DNA of 64,000 nt from Aquipseudomonas alcaligenes MRY13-0052 (lineage in GTDB: Bacteria > Pseudomonadota > Gammaproteobacteria > Pseudomonadales > Pseudomonadaceae), in NCBI GenBank assembly GCA_000474255.1, contig BATO01000002.1, positions 1 through 64,000 on the forward strand. The letters run 5' to 3'. The translations under genes and the position numbers were made by a program. Positions 48,526 through 57,999 of this stretch are shown piece after piece. Each line of letters starts with the position of its first letter. Position 1 is the first letter of the stretch. The notes under the pieces were generated by a model that did not search any database, was not told the DNA's origin, and was given only the letters and a program-made list of their open reading frames with translations.

Positions 48526-48717
48526 ATGAAAAAGACACACCTGATGACCAACGAAAGACCGGCCGGGCCTGGCCTCGGTCGGGAAACAAGCGGCGCATTA
48601 TAAACACCCCGTTGCGTTGGCCAGGGCACCGTTCGGGGAAAAATCTGCTAACAATGGTCGAGCCGCGCGACACCGGCGCTGAGTAATAATGCCGCGCTTG
48701 AGAAACCAGGAGAGAAC

Positions 48718-49449
48718 ATGAGCAGCATCCCCAATGCCGAGGGCGAAAAGATCCTGATCGTCGACGACGACGCGCGTCTGCGTCGTTTGCTCGAGCGCTT
48801 TTTCGAGGAGCAGGGCTACCGCGTGCGCGCGGTGGAAAACGTCGAGCAGATGGACCGCCTGCTGGCCCGCGAGCTGTTCAATCTCGTGGTCCTGGACCTG
48901 ATGCTGCCCGGCGAGGACGGCCTGTCCGCCTGCCGCCGCCTGCGCGCATCGAACAACCAGGTGCCGATCATCATGCTCACCGCCAAGGGCGACGAGTCCA
49001 GCCGTATCCAGGGCCTGGAACTGGGCGCCGACGACTATCTGGCCAAGCCGTTCAACCCGCGCGAGCTGCTGGCGCGGATCAAGGCCGTGCTGCGCCGCCA
49101 GGCACCTCAGGTACCCGGCGCTCCCGCCGCTGCCGACGAGAGCGTGAGCTTCGGCGAGTACGAGCTGTCCCTGGCCACCCGCGAGCTGAAGAGGGGCGAG
49201 GACGTGCACATGCTCACCACCGGCGAGTTCGCCGTGCTCAAGGCCCTGGTCCAGCACGCCCGCGAGCCGCTGACCCGCGACAAGCTGATGAACCTGGCCC
49301 GTGGCCGCGAATGGGACGCCCTGGAGCGCTCCATCGACGTGCAGATCTCCCGCCTGCGCCGGCTGATCGAGCCCGACCCGTCCAAGCCCCGCTATATCCA
49401 GACCGTCTGGGGCGTCGGCTACGTGTTCGTGCCCGACGGCAACAAGTGA
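48718..49449 (+). CDS. amgR: OmpR-type response regulator AmgR
   Basis: DNA-binding response regulator of 243 residues. The receiver has acidic pair DDD in ILIVDDDARLRRLL, phosphoacceptor Asp in LVVLDLMLPGEDGL (about residue 60) and the Lys in DDYLAKPFNPREL. The C-terminal winged helix (about 145-240) ends SKPRYIQTVWGVGYVFVP. AGGAGAGAAC precedes the ATG. With AmgS it controls the envelope stress and aminoglycoside response in P. aeruginosa. Confidence 0.93.
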   Translation: MSSIPNAEGEKILIVDDDARLRRLLERFFEEQGYRVRAVENVEQMDRLLARELFNLVVLDLMLPGEDGLSACRRLRASNNQVPIIMLTAKGDESSRIQGLELGADDYLAKPFNPRELLARIKAVLRRQAPQVPGAPAAADESVSFGEYELSLATRELKRGEDVHMLTTGEFAVLKALVQHAREPLTRDKLMNLARGREWDALERSIDVQISRLRRLIEPDPSKPRYIQTVWGVGYVFVPDGNK

Positions 49450-49525
49450 CCCACCCCGCCGCGCCCGTATTCCCGGGCGCGGCACTGCTGTGCAAGGCGT
49501 CTGAGCCTCCTGCCCGGAAAACCCG

Positions 49526-50839
49526 ATGAAAGCGCCGTACTGGTTCCCGCAGAGTTTCTTCTCCCGCACCCTCTGGCTGGTGCTCATCGTCGTGCTGTTT
49601 TCCAAGGCCCTGACCCTGGTCTACCTGATGATGAACGAGGACGTCCTCGTGGATCGCCAGTACAGCCACGGCGCGGCCCTGACCCTGCGCGCCTACTGGG
49701 CCGCCAGCGAAGCCGAGCGGGATGACCTGGCCAAGGCCGCCGGCCTCAAGCGGGTGACCCGCGACGCCGTGCCGCCCAGCGAGCAGCACTGGCCCTACAG
49801 CGAAATCTTCGAGCGGCAGATGCAGACCGAGCTCGGCCCCGAAACCGAGGTGCGCCTGCGCGCCAAGAGCCCGCCGGCGCTCTGGGTCCAGGCCCCGGCG
49901 CTGGGCCCGGACTGGGTGCGCATCCCGCTGTATCCACACCCCTTGCGGGGGCAGCGCATCTGGAGCGTGCTCGGCTGGTTCCTCGGCATCGGCCTGCTGT
50001 CCACCGCCGCCGCCTGGATCTTCGTGCGCCAGCTCAACGCCCCGCTCAAGCGCCTGGTGTTCGCCGCCCGCCAGCTCGGCCAGGGCCGCAGCGTGCGCCT
50101 GCCGGTGAGCGACACCCCCAGCGAGATGACCGAGGTCTACCGCGCCTTCAACCAGATGGCAGAGGACGTCGAGCAGGCCGCCCGCGAGCGCGAGCTGATG
50201 CTGGCCGGCGTCTCCCACGACCTGCGCACCCCGTTGACGCGGTTGCGCCTGTCCCTGGAGCTGATGAGCAGCGACAGCGAGCTGACCGAGGACATGGTCC
50301 GCGACATCGAGGACATGGACGCCATCCTCGACCAGTTCCTCGCCTTCATTCGCGACGGCCGCGACGAGCGCCAGGAAGAACTCGACCTGGGCGAGCTGGT
50401 GCGCGAGGTGGTGGCGCCCTACAACCAGCACGAGGAGCGCGTGCGCCTGTGCCTGGAACCGCTGCCGCCGTTCCCGCTGCGGCGCGTGTCGATCAAGCGC
50501 CTGCTGGTGAACCTGATCGAGAACGCGCTGCGATATGGCGGCAACGGCGTCGAAGTGGCGGCGTTCGTGGCGGGTGATCACACCGCGCCCTATATCGTCC
50601 TCAGTGTCCTCGACCGCGGCCAGGGCATCGACCCGGCGGAGCTGGGCGACATCTTCAACCCCTTCATCCGCGGCGACCGCGCCCGTGGCGGCAAGGGCAC
50701 CGGCCTGGGCCTGGCCATCGTCAAGCGCATCGCCGCGCTGCACGGCGGCAGCGTCGAGTTGCGCAACCGCTCCGGCGGCGGCCTTGAAGCCCGCGTGTGC
50801 CTGCCCATCGGCCTGCTGCTGCCCCGCGACGCCGCCTGA
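49526..50839 (+). CDS. amgS: EnvZ-type sensor histidine kinase AmgS
   Basis: Inner-membrane sensor kinase of 437 residues. TM1 (about 10-32) and TM2 (about 148-170) bracket a short periplasmic domain; a HAMP domain follows (about 172-225). The phosphoacceptor His is in AGVSHDLRTPLTRLRL (about residue 232), and the ATPase core shows NLIENALRYGG, DRGQGID and GKGTGLGLAIVKRI. Follows amgR by 76 bp. Confidence 0.93.
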   Translation: MKAPYWFPQSFFSRTLWLVLIVVLFSKALTLVYLMMNEDVLVDRQYSHGAALTLRAYWAASEAERDDLAKAAGLKRVTRDAVPPSEQHWPYSEIFERQMQTELGPETEVRLRAKSPPALWVQAPALGPDWVRIPLYPHPLRGQRIWSVLGWFLGIGLLSTAAAWIFVRQLNAPLKRLVFAARQLGQGRSVRLPVSDTPSEMTEVYRAFNQMAEDVEQAARERELMLAGVSHDLRTPLTRLRLSLELMSSDSELTEDMVRDIEDMDAILDQFLAFIRDGRDERQEELDLGELVREVVAPYNQHEERVRLCLEPLPPFPLRRVSIKRLLVNLIENALRYGGNGVEVAAFVAGDHTAPYIVLSVLDRGQGIDPAELGDIFNPFIRGDRARGGKGTGLGLAIVKRIAALHGGSVELRNRSGGGLEARVCLPIGLLLPRDAA

Positions 50840-51000
50840 TCACCGCGCCCCGGCCGCCTGTGCCGGAGCCTCCGCGCCGCCGGCCGCGCCTTCCGTCAGG
50901 CGGCGGTCGGCGCTTGCGTTTGTATAGTGTCACTTTGCCTTGACCCACGTACTCTAGGCGCCCTGGACTATCCTCTAGCGCGCGTAGACATGAGGTCACA

Positions 51001-54000
51001 ATGCCCGCCGCTCAAGCCCGCTTGCCCAACTGGACCTGGTGGTCGTCACTCCCGTTGCTGCACATCGCCACCTGGCTCTCCCTGGGCACTCAGGTTTCCG
51101 GCGGCGTGGCGCTCTGGTACCTGCCATTTTCCCTGGGCCTGGTGGGTTGCCTGTGGTGGGGCCCCCGGGTATTGCTCGCGGTCTTTCTCAATGCCGCGCT
51201 GAGCGCGCCGCTGTGGGGGCTGGACTGGCGCCTCGCGCCCTTCTACGCCCTGCCCGAAACCCTCAGCATCGCCGTCGGCTGGCTGCTCCTGCGGTCGTCG
51301 CGCTTCGATGTCGCCCTGGCGGATTTCTCCAGCCTGCTGCGCTTCATGCTGCTCGGCGTGCTGGTGCCGGTGACCCTGGTGTCCACCGGGGTGCAGGGCA
51401 GTCTTCTGCTCACCGGGGTGATCAAGCCCGAAGCCTGGGGCACCGCCAGCCTGCTGATGTGGCTGGGCGACAGTCTCACCACCCTGGTCATCGCCCTGCC
51501 GCTGCTCACCTACCTGACGCCCTGGTTGCGCCGTCGGCGCTGCGCCCTGGGCACTTACTCGCGGCTGCCCGAATCGATGCTCAGGCTGCCACCCTGGCCG
51601 GTGCTGCTGGTGTTGTGTATCGCCCTGCCGCTGGCCATCGCGGTGATGCCGCTGCTGCTGACCCTGCCGCTGATCGGCCTGGTGATGCTCAGCCTGGCGC
51701 TGGTCTGGGGCTTCCCCGGTGCCCTGTGCGGCGCCGGCCTGACCACCGCCACCGTGCTCGCCCTGCCGATCCTCCGCGAGCTGGGCGAGGCGCCGCAGTG
51801 GCTGGAGCCGCAGCGCATCGAACTGCACTTCAGCGTGCTGCTGCTGATGGTCTCCACCCTGCTGGTGGGCCGCTCCCTCAGCGACCTGCGCCTGGAGCTG
51901 CGCCGCCGCAACGAGATGCAGCAGGCCCTGGCGCTGAACAGCCTGGCCCTGGAAGCCAGCCCGCTGGGGGTGATCATCGTCGACGCGCGCCAGCCTGATT
52001 TTCCCCTGACGTACTGCAACCCGGCCTTCCAGCGCATCACCGGCTACAGCCGCAAGGAGGTGCTGGGGCGCAACTGCCGCTTCCTGGTCGGCCATGACCG
52101 CAACCAGCCCGACTTGCCGCGCCTGCTGGCCGCCATCCGGCGCGGCGAGCCCTGTCAGGTGGTGCTGCGCAACTACCGCAAGGACGGCAGCCTGTTCTGG
52201 AACGAAGTGACCCTGGCGCCGATGCACGACGACCATGGCATCAGCCACTTCGTCGCCCTGCAGCACGACGTCAGCCGCCGCGAGATGCTCGCCGAGGAGT
52301 TGGGCGTGCGCCGCGAGGAACTGCTGCGCCAGACCCACCTGCTGAGCCAGACCGAAGCCATCGCCGACATCGGCGGCTGGGTGCTGGAGCTGCCCGGCGA
52401 GCAGATGTTCTGGAGCGAAGGCACCTTCCGCATCTACGACCTGGACCCCGTGGGCGGCGCGCCAAACCTGGAACAGGCGATGAACTACTTCGACGAGGAC
52501 AGTCGCGCCCGCGCCCAGGCCACCCTCGACCATGTGCTGCGCACCGCCGACCCCTTCGACATCGAACTGCGCATCGTCACCGCCAAGAGCATCTACCGCT
52601 GGGTGCGCCTCAAGGGCCTGGCCGAGCACGACGGCGAGCAGGTGATCCGCATCTACGGCGCGGTCCAGGACCTCACCGAGCTGAAGCGCGCCGAGCGCCG
52701 CCAGCGTGAGCGCGACGAGCGCCTGCACCTGTTCTTCGAGGCGCCGCTGATCGGCATGGCCCTGTGCTCGCCCGAGCACTGCTGGGAAGAGGTCAACTTC
52801 AAGCTGTGCAGCATCCTCGGCCGCTCCCGCGAAATGCTCCAGGGCGCCGACTGGCTGAGCATCACCCACCCCGACGACCGTGGCGCCGAGCTGGCCCTGC
52901 TGCACCAGGTGCGCAGCGGCCAGCGCGACGGCTACGAGCTGGACAAGCGCTTCCTGCGGCCCGACGAGAGCGTCATCTACACCCGCATCAACGTCCGCGC
53001 CGTGCGGGACGCCGACGGCCGTCTCCATGCGCTGCTGGCCCTGGTGGAAGACGTCAGCGCCCGCCGCGAGGCCGAGGCGCGCTACCGCATCCTGGTGGAG
53101 CACGCCCCCGAGGCGATCCTGGTGTTCGACGTCGAGCGCGGCATCACCGAAGCCAACGAAAACGCCGCACGCCTCTACGGCCTGCCCCGCGAGGAGCTGA
53201 TGGGGCGCATGCCCACCAGCTTCAGCCCGCTGCTGCAGGCCGATGGCCGCCCGTCGCGGGATGTCGGGCACGCCTACGCCCAGGCCGCGCTGGCCGGCGA
53301 GGCGCCGGTGTTCGAGTGGCTGATGCGCGATGTCGCCGGCCGCGTGCGCCCTTGCGAAGTGCGCCTGGTGCGCTTGCCGGGTGGCGGCGCGCCGTTGATC
53401 CGCCTGAGCATCACCGACATTTCCGAGCGCCAGCGCTACCAGCGCGAGATCGAACGCCTGGCCTACAGCGACGAACTCACCGGGTTGCCCAACCGCCGCC
53501 TGCTCCTCGACCGCTTGCAGCACGCCATGGCCCGCGAGGTGCGCGAAGGCCGCTACGGCTCGCTGCTGTTCATCGACCTGGACCACTTCAAGACCGTCAA
53601 CGACAGCCTTGGCCATCCGGTGGGCGATGCCCTGCTGCGTGAAGTCACCGCGCGCCTGGCCAGCTGTCTGCGGGCCGAAGACACCCTGGCGCGCCTGGGC
53701 GGCGACGAATTCGTGGTGCTGCTCGAAGCCCTGGCCGACAGCCCCGAACAGACCGCCGAATACGCCGCCGAAGTGGGCACCAAGCTGCTCCACAGCCTGC
53801 ACGGCAGCTACCGCATCGGCGAGCACGAGCTGTCGGTCAGCGCCAGCATCGGCATCGCCCTGCACCCCTTCGAGCGCCAGGGTGCGGCCGACGTCCTCAA
53901 GCAGGCCGACACCGCCATGTACCGGGCCAAGCAGGGCGGCCGCAACGCGCTGCACTTCTTCGCCCCGGCCATGCAGGCCGCCATCGACCAGCGCCTGCAG

Positions 54001-54759
54001 CTGCAAAGCGAGCTGCGCCAGGCCGTCGCCCGGGGCCAGCTGTTCCTCGAATTCCAGCCGCAGCTGTCCCTCGCCGACGAGCGCGTGGTAGGCGCCGAGG
54101 CCCTGCTGCGCTGGCGCAACCCCACCCGGGGCGTGGTGCCGCCGAGCCAGTTCATCGCCCTGGCCGAAGAGACCGGGCTGATCCTCGAACTCAGCGACTG
54201 GGTGCTCGACCGCGCCTGCGCCAGCCTGGCCCAGTGGCTGCCGCAGTGGCCCGAGCTGGTGATGGCGATCAACGTCAGCCCTCGCGACCTGCGCCAGGGT
54301 GATTTCGTCGCCCGGGTCAGCGACTGCCTGCAGCGCCACGGCGTGCCGGCCCAGCGCCTGGAGCTGGAAATCACCGAAGGCAGCCTGCTGGAAGACGTCG
54401 AGCAGTGCATCGCCGCCATGCAGGCGCTCAAGCGCCTGGGCGTGCGCTTCGCCATCGACGACTTCGGCACCGGCTATTCCTCGCTCACCTACCTCAAGCG
54501 CCTGCCCCTGGACCGCCTGAAGATCGACCGCAGTTTCGTCGAAGGCCTGGAACTGGCGGGCAGCGACGCCGCGCTGGTGGACACCATCCTCGCCATCGGC
54601 CACAACCTCGGCCTGGAATGCGTGGCCGAAGGCATCGAAGCCCGGGGCCAGTACCAGAGCCTGCGCGCCCTGGGCTGCGCCCTCGGCCAGGGCTACCACT
54701 TCAGCCCGCCGCTGGATGAGGCGGCCTTCCTCGACTGGCTGCGGCAGCGCGCCCCTTGA
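51001..54759 (+). CDS. MASE1-LOV/PAS-GGDEF-EAL cyclic-di-GMP protein
   Basis: A 1252-residue bifunctional c-di-GMP enzyme candidate. Eight or so N-terminal membrane spans (about 15-295) form a MASE1-like sensor. The first PAS (about 315-430) has LOV features: GRNCRFL with Cys359, RNYRKDGSLFWNE and FVALQHDVS carry the flavin-adduct Cys and the Asn/Gln contacts. Three more PAS domains follow (to about 815). The GGDEF motif is intact (900-904) with an RxxD inhibitory site five residues before. The EAL domain (about 1000-1245) keeps E1033, INVSPRD, ELEITEG, IDDFGTGYSS, DRLKIDRSF and CVAEGIEARGQ, so both activities look possible. GAGGT precedes the ATG. Confidence 0.92.
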   Translation: MPAAQARLPNWTWWSSLPLLHIATWLSLGTQVSGGVALWYLPFSLGLVGCLWWGPRVLLAVFLNAALSAPLWGLDWRLAPFYALPETLSIAVGWLLLRSSRFDVALADFSSLLRFMLLGVLVPVTLVSTGVQGSLLLTGVIKPEAWGTASLLMWLGDSLTTLVIALPLLTYLTPWLRRRRCALGTYSRLPESMLRLPPWPVLLVLCIALPLAIAVMPLLLTLPLIGLVMLSLALVWGFPGALCGAGLTTATVLALPILRELGEAPQWLEPQRIELHFSVLLLMVSTLLVGRSLSDLRLELRRRNEMQQALALNSLALEASPLGVIIVDARQPDFPLTYCNPAFQRITGYSRKEVLGRNCRFLVGHDRNQPDLPRLLAAIRRGEPCQVVLRNYRKDGSLFWNEVTLAPMHDDHGISHFVALQHDVSRREMLAEELGVRREELLRQTHLLSQTEAIADIGGWVLELPGEQMFWSEGTFRIYDLDPVGGAPNLEQAMNYFDEDSRARAQATLDHVLRTADPFDIELRIVTAKSIYRWVRLKGLAEHDGEQVIRIYGAVQDLTELKRAERRQRERDERLHLFFEAPLIGMALCSPEHCWEEVNFKLCSILGRSREMLQGADWLSITHPDDRGAELALLHQVRSGQRDGYELDKRFLRPDESVIYTRINVRAVRDADGRLHALLALVEDVSARREAEARYRILVEHAPEAILVFDVERGITEANENAARLYGLPREELMGRMPTSFSPLLQADGRPSRDVGHAYAQAALAGEAPVFEWLMRDVAGRVRPCEVRLVRLPGGGAPLIRLSITDISERQRYQREIERLAYSDELTGLPNRRLLLDRLQHAMAREVREGRYGSLLFIDLDHFKTVNDSLGHPVGDALLREVTARLASCLRAEDTLARLGGDEFVVLLEALADSPEQTAEYAAEVGTKLLHSLHGSYRIGEHELSVSASIGIALHPFERQGAADVLKQADTAMYRAKQGGRNALHFFAPAMQAAIDQRLQLQSELRQAVARGQLFLEFQPQLSLADERVVGAEALLRWRNPTRGVVPPSQFIALAEETGLILELSDWVLDRACASLAQWLPQWPELVMAINVSPRDLRQGDFVARVSDCLQRHGVPAQRLELEITEGSLLEDVEQCIAAMQALKRLGVRFAIDDFGTGYSSLTYLKRLPLDRLKIDRSFVEGLELAGSDAALVDTILAIGHNLGLECVAEGIEARGQYQSLRALGCALGQGYHFSPPLDEAAFLDWLRQRAP

Positions 54760-54941
54760 GCCTGTTCCCGCATGCAGGGATGCCCGGACATGCGGGGCCG
54801 GCGCTGCAAAGCGTCGGCGCTGGTCTTAACTTCAACTGGGGTCGCCACCTGAGCATCAGCCTGGTGGCGGCCAATACCCTCAAGGATGTGGTGCCCGATC
54901 AGGACAGCGGACAGGTCCTGGCGCAGATCGTCATCCGTTAA
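54756..54941 (+). pseudogene. C-terminal remnant of a TpsB/FhaC-type outer-membrane transporter
   Basis: The reading frame after the c-di-GMP gene ends with VGAGLNFNWGRHLSISLVAA, then TLKDVVPDQDSGQVLAQIVIR and a stop. This is how ShlB/FhaC/HecB two-partner-secretion barrels end (last two beta-strands with the PDQD-type turn). The rest of the gene (about 500 residues) is absent and no TpsA partner is present. It has no ribosome site, so it is probably a deletion scar. Confidence 0.55.
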
Positions 54942-54966
54942 TCGTTTTTCTCAGGAGACCCACGTA

Positions 54967-55710
54967 ATGACCACGCTGCTGCTGTACAAGGAAATCAAGG
55001 CGCTGAACCGCGAGGAGCACCGCTCGCTGAAACTCGCCAGCCTCCAGAACAGCGAATTCGCTTCCAGCACCCACCTGGTGCCTCTGGCCGGCCTGGAGTT
55101 CTTCCAGGCGTCGCGCCACTACCCGATCGTGTTCATCGGTGAGGGCGCCCAGGCCGTGCCCATCGCGCTGCTGGGCCTGAAGGCCGGCCACAACGGCTAC
55201 GTCGACGCCAACAACCTGTGGCAGGAAAACTGCTACATCCCGGCCTTCGTGCGTCGCTATCCCTTCGTCCTGGCCCAGGACAGTGCGGAGAACTTCACCG
55301 TCTGCTTCGACGCCGCCTACTCGGGCTGGAACGAGGAAGAGGGCCGCGAGCTGTTCGACGAAGAAGGCCAGAACAGCCCCTTCCTCGAAGAGATGATCCA
55401 GTTCCTGCAGAACTTCACCACCGAGATGGAGCGCACCCGCCGCTTCGTCGACAAGCTCAACGAGCTGGAACTGCTCTCCACCCGCAGCCTCAAGCTCAGC
55501 CACAGCAATGGTGAGAGCTTCGTGCTCAGCGACTTCCTGGCGGTGGACGAGGAGCGCTTCCTGGCCCTCTCCGACGACAAGGTGCTGGACCTGCACAAAT
55601 CCGGCTTCCTCGGCTGGATCTACGCCCACCTGATCTCCCTGGGCAACGCCAACCAGCTGTTCGCCCACTACCTGGCGAAGAAAGCGGCCGGCGAAACCAC
55701 CACCCATTGA
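54967..55710 (+). CDS. SapC-family protein
   Basis: A 247-residue protein of the SapC family (PF07277-like), first named in Caulobacter/Campylobacter S-layer contexts. Typical parts are REEHRSLKLAS near the N-terminus, FASSTHLVPLAGLEFFQASRHYPIVF (in two parts), WQENCYIPAFVRRYPFVL and the C-terminal LYKSGFLGWIYAHLISLGN-like segment. No signal peptide, so cytoplasmic. Its biochemical role is unknown. AGGAG precedes the ATG. Confidence 0.85.
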   Translation: MTTLLLYKEIKALNREEHRSLKLASLQNSEFASSTHLVPLAGLEFFQASRHYPIVFIGEGAQAVPIALLGLKAGHNGYVDANNLWQENCYIPAFVRRYPFVLAQDSAENFTVCFDAAYSGWNEEEGRELFDEEGQNSPFLEEMIQFLQNFTTEMERTRRFVDKLNELELLSTRSLKLSHSNGESFVLSDFLAVDEERFLALSDDKVLDLHKSGFLGWIYAHLISLGNANQLFAHYLAKKAAGETTTH

Positions 55711-55777
55711 TGGGCGCGGCTCCGCTCCCGGCCGGGGGCGGAGCCTGTTTCAGCACAACGACTTCCTTGATGCATCC

Positions 55778-55929
55778 GTAGGTCGGGTGAAACCCGGCGG
55801 CTTTTGTGTGGGCGCTGGATGGACTCGGCGTATGGCGGGATGTGCTGGGTGCGACCCCGTTGGTGGACGTGAAGAGCGACGTCCACCCTTGCCATGTGAT
55901 TTGGGATTCGCGGGTTTCACCCGCCCTAC
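55778..55929. repeat. Long inverted repeat pair
   Basis: GTAGGTCGGGTGAAACCCGGCGGC at one end and GGGTTTCACCCGCCCTAC at the other, with a GGACGT hairpin inside (GTGGACGTGAAGAGCGACGTCCAC). A further half copy follows at 55944-55968. Confidence 0.7.
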
Positions 55930-55972
55930 GGGAGCGCACCGGGTAGGTCGGGTGCAACCCGGCGGGACGGGC

Positions 55973-56878
55973 TCAGCCCTTGCCCTTGGTGCGGGTCATA
56001 TTGGGGCCGGCGTGTTTTTCCAGGTGCTCGATGATGATCCCGGCAACGTCCTTGCCGGTGGTCACTTCGATGCCTTCCAGGCCGGGGGAGGAGTTCACCT
56101 CCATCACCAGCGGGCCGTGGTTGGAGCGCAGGATGTCGACGCCGGCCACCGACAGGCCCATGACCTTGGCGGCGCGGATGGCGGTCATGCGTTCTTCCGG
56201 GGTGATCTTGATCAGGCTGGCGCTGCCGCCACGGTGCAGGTTGGAGCGGAACTCGCCCGGCTTGGCCTGGCGCTTCATCGAGGCGATGACCTTGTCGCCC
56301 ACCACGAAGCAGCGGATGTCGGCTCCGCCGGCCTCGCGGATGTATTCCTGCACCATGATGTTCTGCTTCAGGCCCATGAAGGCCTCGATCACCGATTCCG
56401 CCGCCTTTTCCGTCTCGCACAGCACCACGCCTATGCCCTGGGTGCCTTCCAGCACCTTGATCACCAGCGGGGCGCCGTTGACCATGCGGATCAGGTCGGG
56501 GATGTCGTCGGGGGAGTGGGCGAAGCCGGTCACCGGCAGGCCGATGCCCTTGCGCGAGAGCAGTTGCAGGGAGCGCAGCTTGTCCCGCGAGCGGCTGATG
56601 GCCACGGATTCGTTGAGCGGGAACACGCCCATCATCTCGAACTGGCGCAGCACGGCGCAGCCGTAGAAGGTCACCGAGGCGCCGATGCGCGGGATCACCG
56701 CATCGAAGCCTTCCAGGGGCTGGCCGCGGTAGTGGATCTGCGGTTTGTGGCTGGCGATGTTCATGTACGCACGCAGGGTGTCGATCACCTGGATCTCATG
56801 CCCGCGCTGCTGGCCGGCTTCCACCAGGCGACGGGTCGAATAGAGACGCGGGTTGCGCGACAGAACGGCAATTCTCAT
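55973..56878 (-). CDS. rimK: Ribosomal protein S6-glutamate ligase
   Basis: ATP-grasp ligase of 301 residues that adds glutamates to the C-terminus of ribosomal protein S6 and is c-di-GMP-linked in other pseudomonads. ATP-grasp parts are [33 protein letters not shown] and [20 protein letters not shown]. The N-terminus [21 protein letters not shown] is typical of RimK. Overlaps the upstream protease gene by 4 bp, so the two are coupled. Confidence 0.94.
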   Translation of the reverse strand: MRIAVLSRNPRLYSTRRLVEAGQQRGHEIQVIDTLRAYMNIASHKPQIHYRGQPLEGFDAVIPRIGASVTFYGCAVLRQFEMMGVFPLNESVAISRSRDKLRSLQLLSRKGIGLPVTGFAHSPDDIPDLIRMVNGAPLVIKVLEGTQGIGVVLCETEKAAESVIEAFMGLKQNIMVQEYIREAGGADIRCFVVGDKVIASMKRQAKPGEFRSNLHRGGSASLIKITPEERMTAIRAAKVMGLSVAGVDILRSNHGPLVMEVNSSPGLEGIEVTTGKDVAGIIIEHLEKHAGPNMTRTKGKG

Positions 56879-57351
56879 TGGGCACCTGGAAGGGAGTCGA
56901 AGGCCGGTAGGGTCGGCTTGTCCTGTACGTAGCTAAGGGCCGGGTTGACCACCAGTTGGCCGTCCACCAGGGCTTTGGAACCGATCAGCACGCGATAGCG
57001 CATGGTCTTGCGGCAGGCCAGGGTGAACTCGATCGGCCAGGCGCGATCGCCCAGGGCGACCGTGGTGCTGATCACGTAGCGGCTCTGGGCCTGGCCGTTG
57101 GAGCTTTTGATGGTCTTCACCGACACCACCTGCGCCTCGCAGCGGTGACGCCGCTGCACCAGCGTGCCGAGGTGCGCGGTGAAGCGCACCCAGCGCTCGC
57201 CGTCGCGCTCGAAGGGCACGATGTCGCTGGCATGCAGGGTGGAGGTGCTGGCCCCGGTGTCGATCTTGGCGCGCAGGCCGACCATGCCGAGTTCCGGCAG
57301 GGCTATCCATTCACGCAGGCCGATCACGGAGAGTTGGTCGAAAGTCTTCAA
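56875..57351 (-). CDS. Retropepsin-like zinc protease partner of RimK (RimB-like)
   Basis: A 158-residue protein of the ATP-dependent zinc protease / RimB group. The retropepsin-type active site is [16 protein letters not shown] (DTGA, about residue 33), with a second half [28 protein letters not shown]. It probably cleaves the glutamate tail made by RimK. The start is TTG at 57351, with GGAAAG about 7 bp upstream; no in-frame ATG gives a sensible N-terminus. Confidence 0.88.
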   Translation of the reverse strand: MKTFDQLSVIGLREWIALPELGMVGLRAKIDTGASTSTLHASDIVPFERDGERWVRFTAHLGTLVQRRHRCEAQVVSVKTIKSSNGQAQSRYVISTTVALGDRAWPIEFTLACRKTMRYRVLIGSKALVDGQLVVNPALSYVQDKPTLPAFDSLPGAQ

Positions 57352-57482
57352 TGCAGGCTTTCCGGTAAAGTTGTCGGCATTCTAGTTGCCCCTTGTGACA
57401 ACTGCATCCGGCCCGGCGTGCGCCCGGGACGCAAATTTTCAGGTTGCGAGCCAGTGCAGCCTGCCAGCATGGAAACCGTGGC

Positions 57483-57893
57483 ATGAGCGACAAAGACGAC
57501 GACAAGGTACGCCTCGACAAATGGCTGTGGGCGGCACGCTTCTACAAGACCCGCGCCCTGGCCAAGGAAGCCATCGACGGCGGCAAGGTCCACCACCGGG
57601 GCGACCGCTGCAAGCCGGGCAAGGAGCCGCGCGTTGGTGACGAGTACGTGATCCGCACCGGCTTCGACGAGCGCACGGTGGTGGTCCGCGCGCTGTCCGT
57701 GGTGCGCCGTGGCGCGCCCGAGGCGCAGACCCTCTATGAGGAGACCGCCGACAGCGTGCGCCGCCGCGAAGAGGCGGCCGCCATGCGCAAGGCCGGCGCC
57801 CTGGGCGTGCAGACCGAAGGCCGGCCGACCAAGAAGCAGCGCCGGCAGATCCACTACCTGCGCGGCGGCTCCGGTGACTTCGTCGACGATTGA
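57483..57893 (+). CDS. hslR: Heat-shock protein 15 (S4-domain RNA-binding)
   Basis: A 136-residue S4-domain protein that rescues 50S subunits carrying nascent chains after heat shock. The S4 core is VRLDKWLWAARFYKTR, AKEAIDGGKVHHRGDRCKPG and DEYVIRTG. The C-terminal basic tail (RPTKKQRRQIHYLRGG) is typical. The start at 57483 gives the normal N-terminus MSDKDDDKV. Followed by hslO, 106 bp later. Confidence 0.92.
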   Translation: MSDKDDDKVRLDKWLWAARFYKTRALAKEAIDGGKVHHRGDRCKPGKEPRVGDEYVIRTGFDERTVVVRALSVVRRGAPEAQTLYEETADSVRRREEAAAMRKAGALGVQTEGRPTKKQRRQIHYLRGGSGDFVDD

Positions 57894-57999
57894 GCCGCTG
57901 TGGGGCCGGTAGACAACCGGCGCTTGGTCGCCTCGGGGGTTTGCACCTAAAATCGCCAGCCTTTCGGCCGAGCAGGCCCCCAGACGCAGCGAGTCCGTC

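Noticed and set aside
45835-48603. 922-codon open frame on the plus strand
   Set aside because: Antisense of the thioesterase and tex genes, with low-complexity composition. The tex protein on the minus strand is unmistakable.
51046-54699. 1217-codon open frame on the minus strand
   Set aside because: It is the antisense shadow of the GGDEF-EAL gene: GC-rich third-position bias keeps the opposite frame open. Composition (Gln, His, Ala, Gly runs) is not protein-like and there is no ribosome site.
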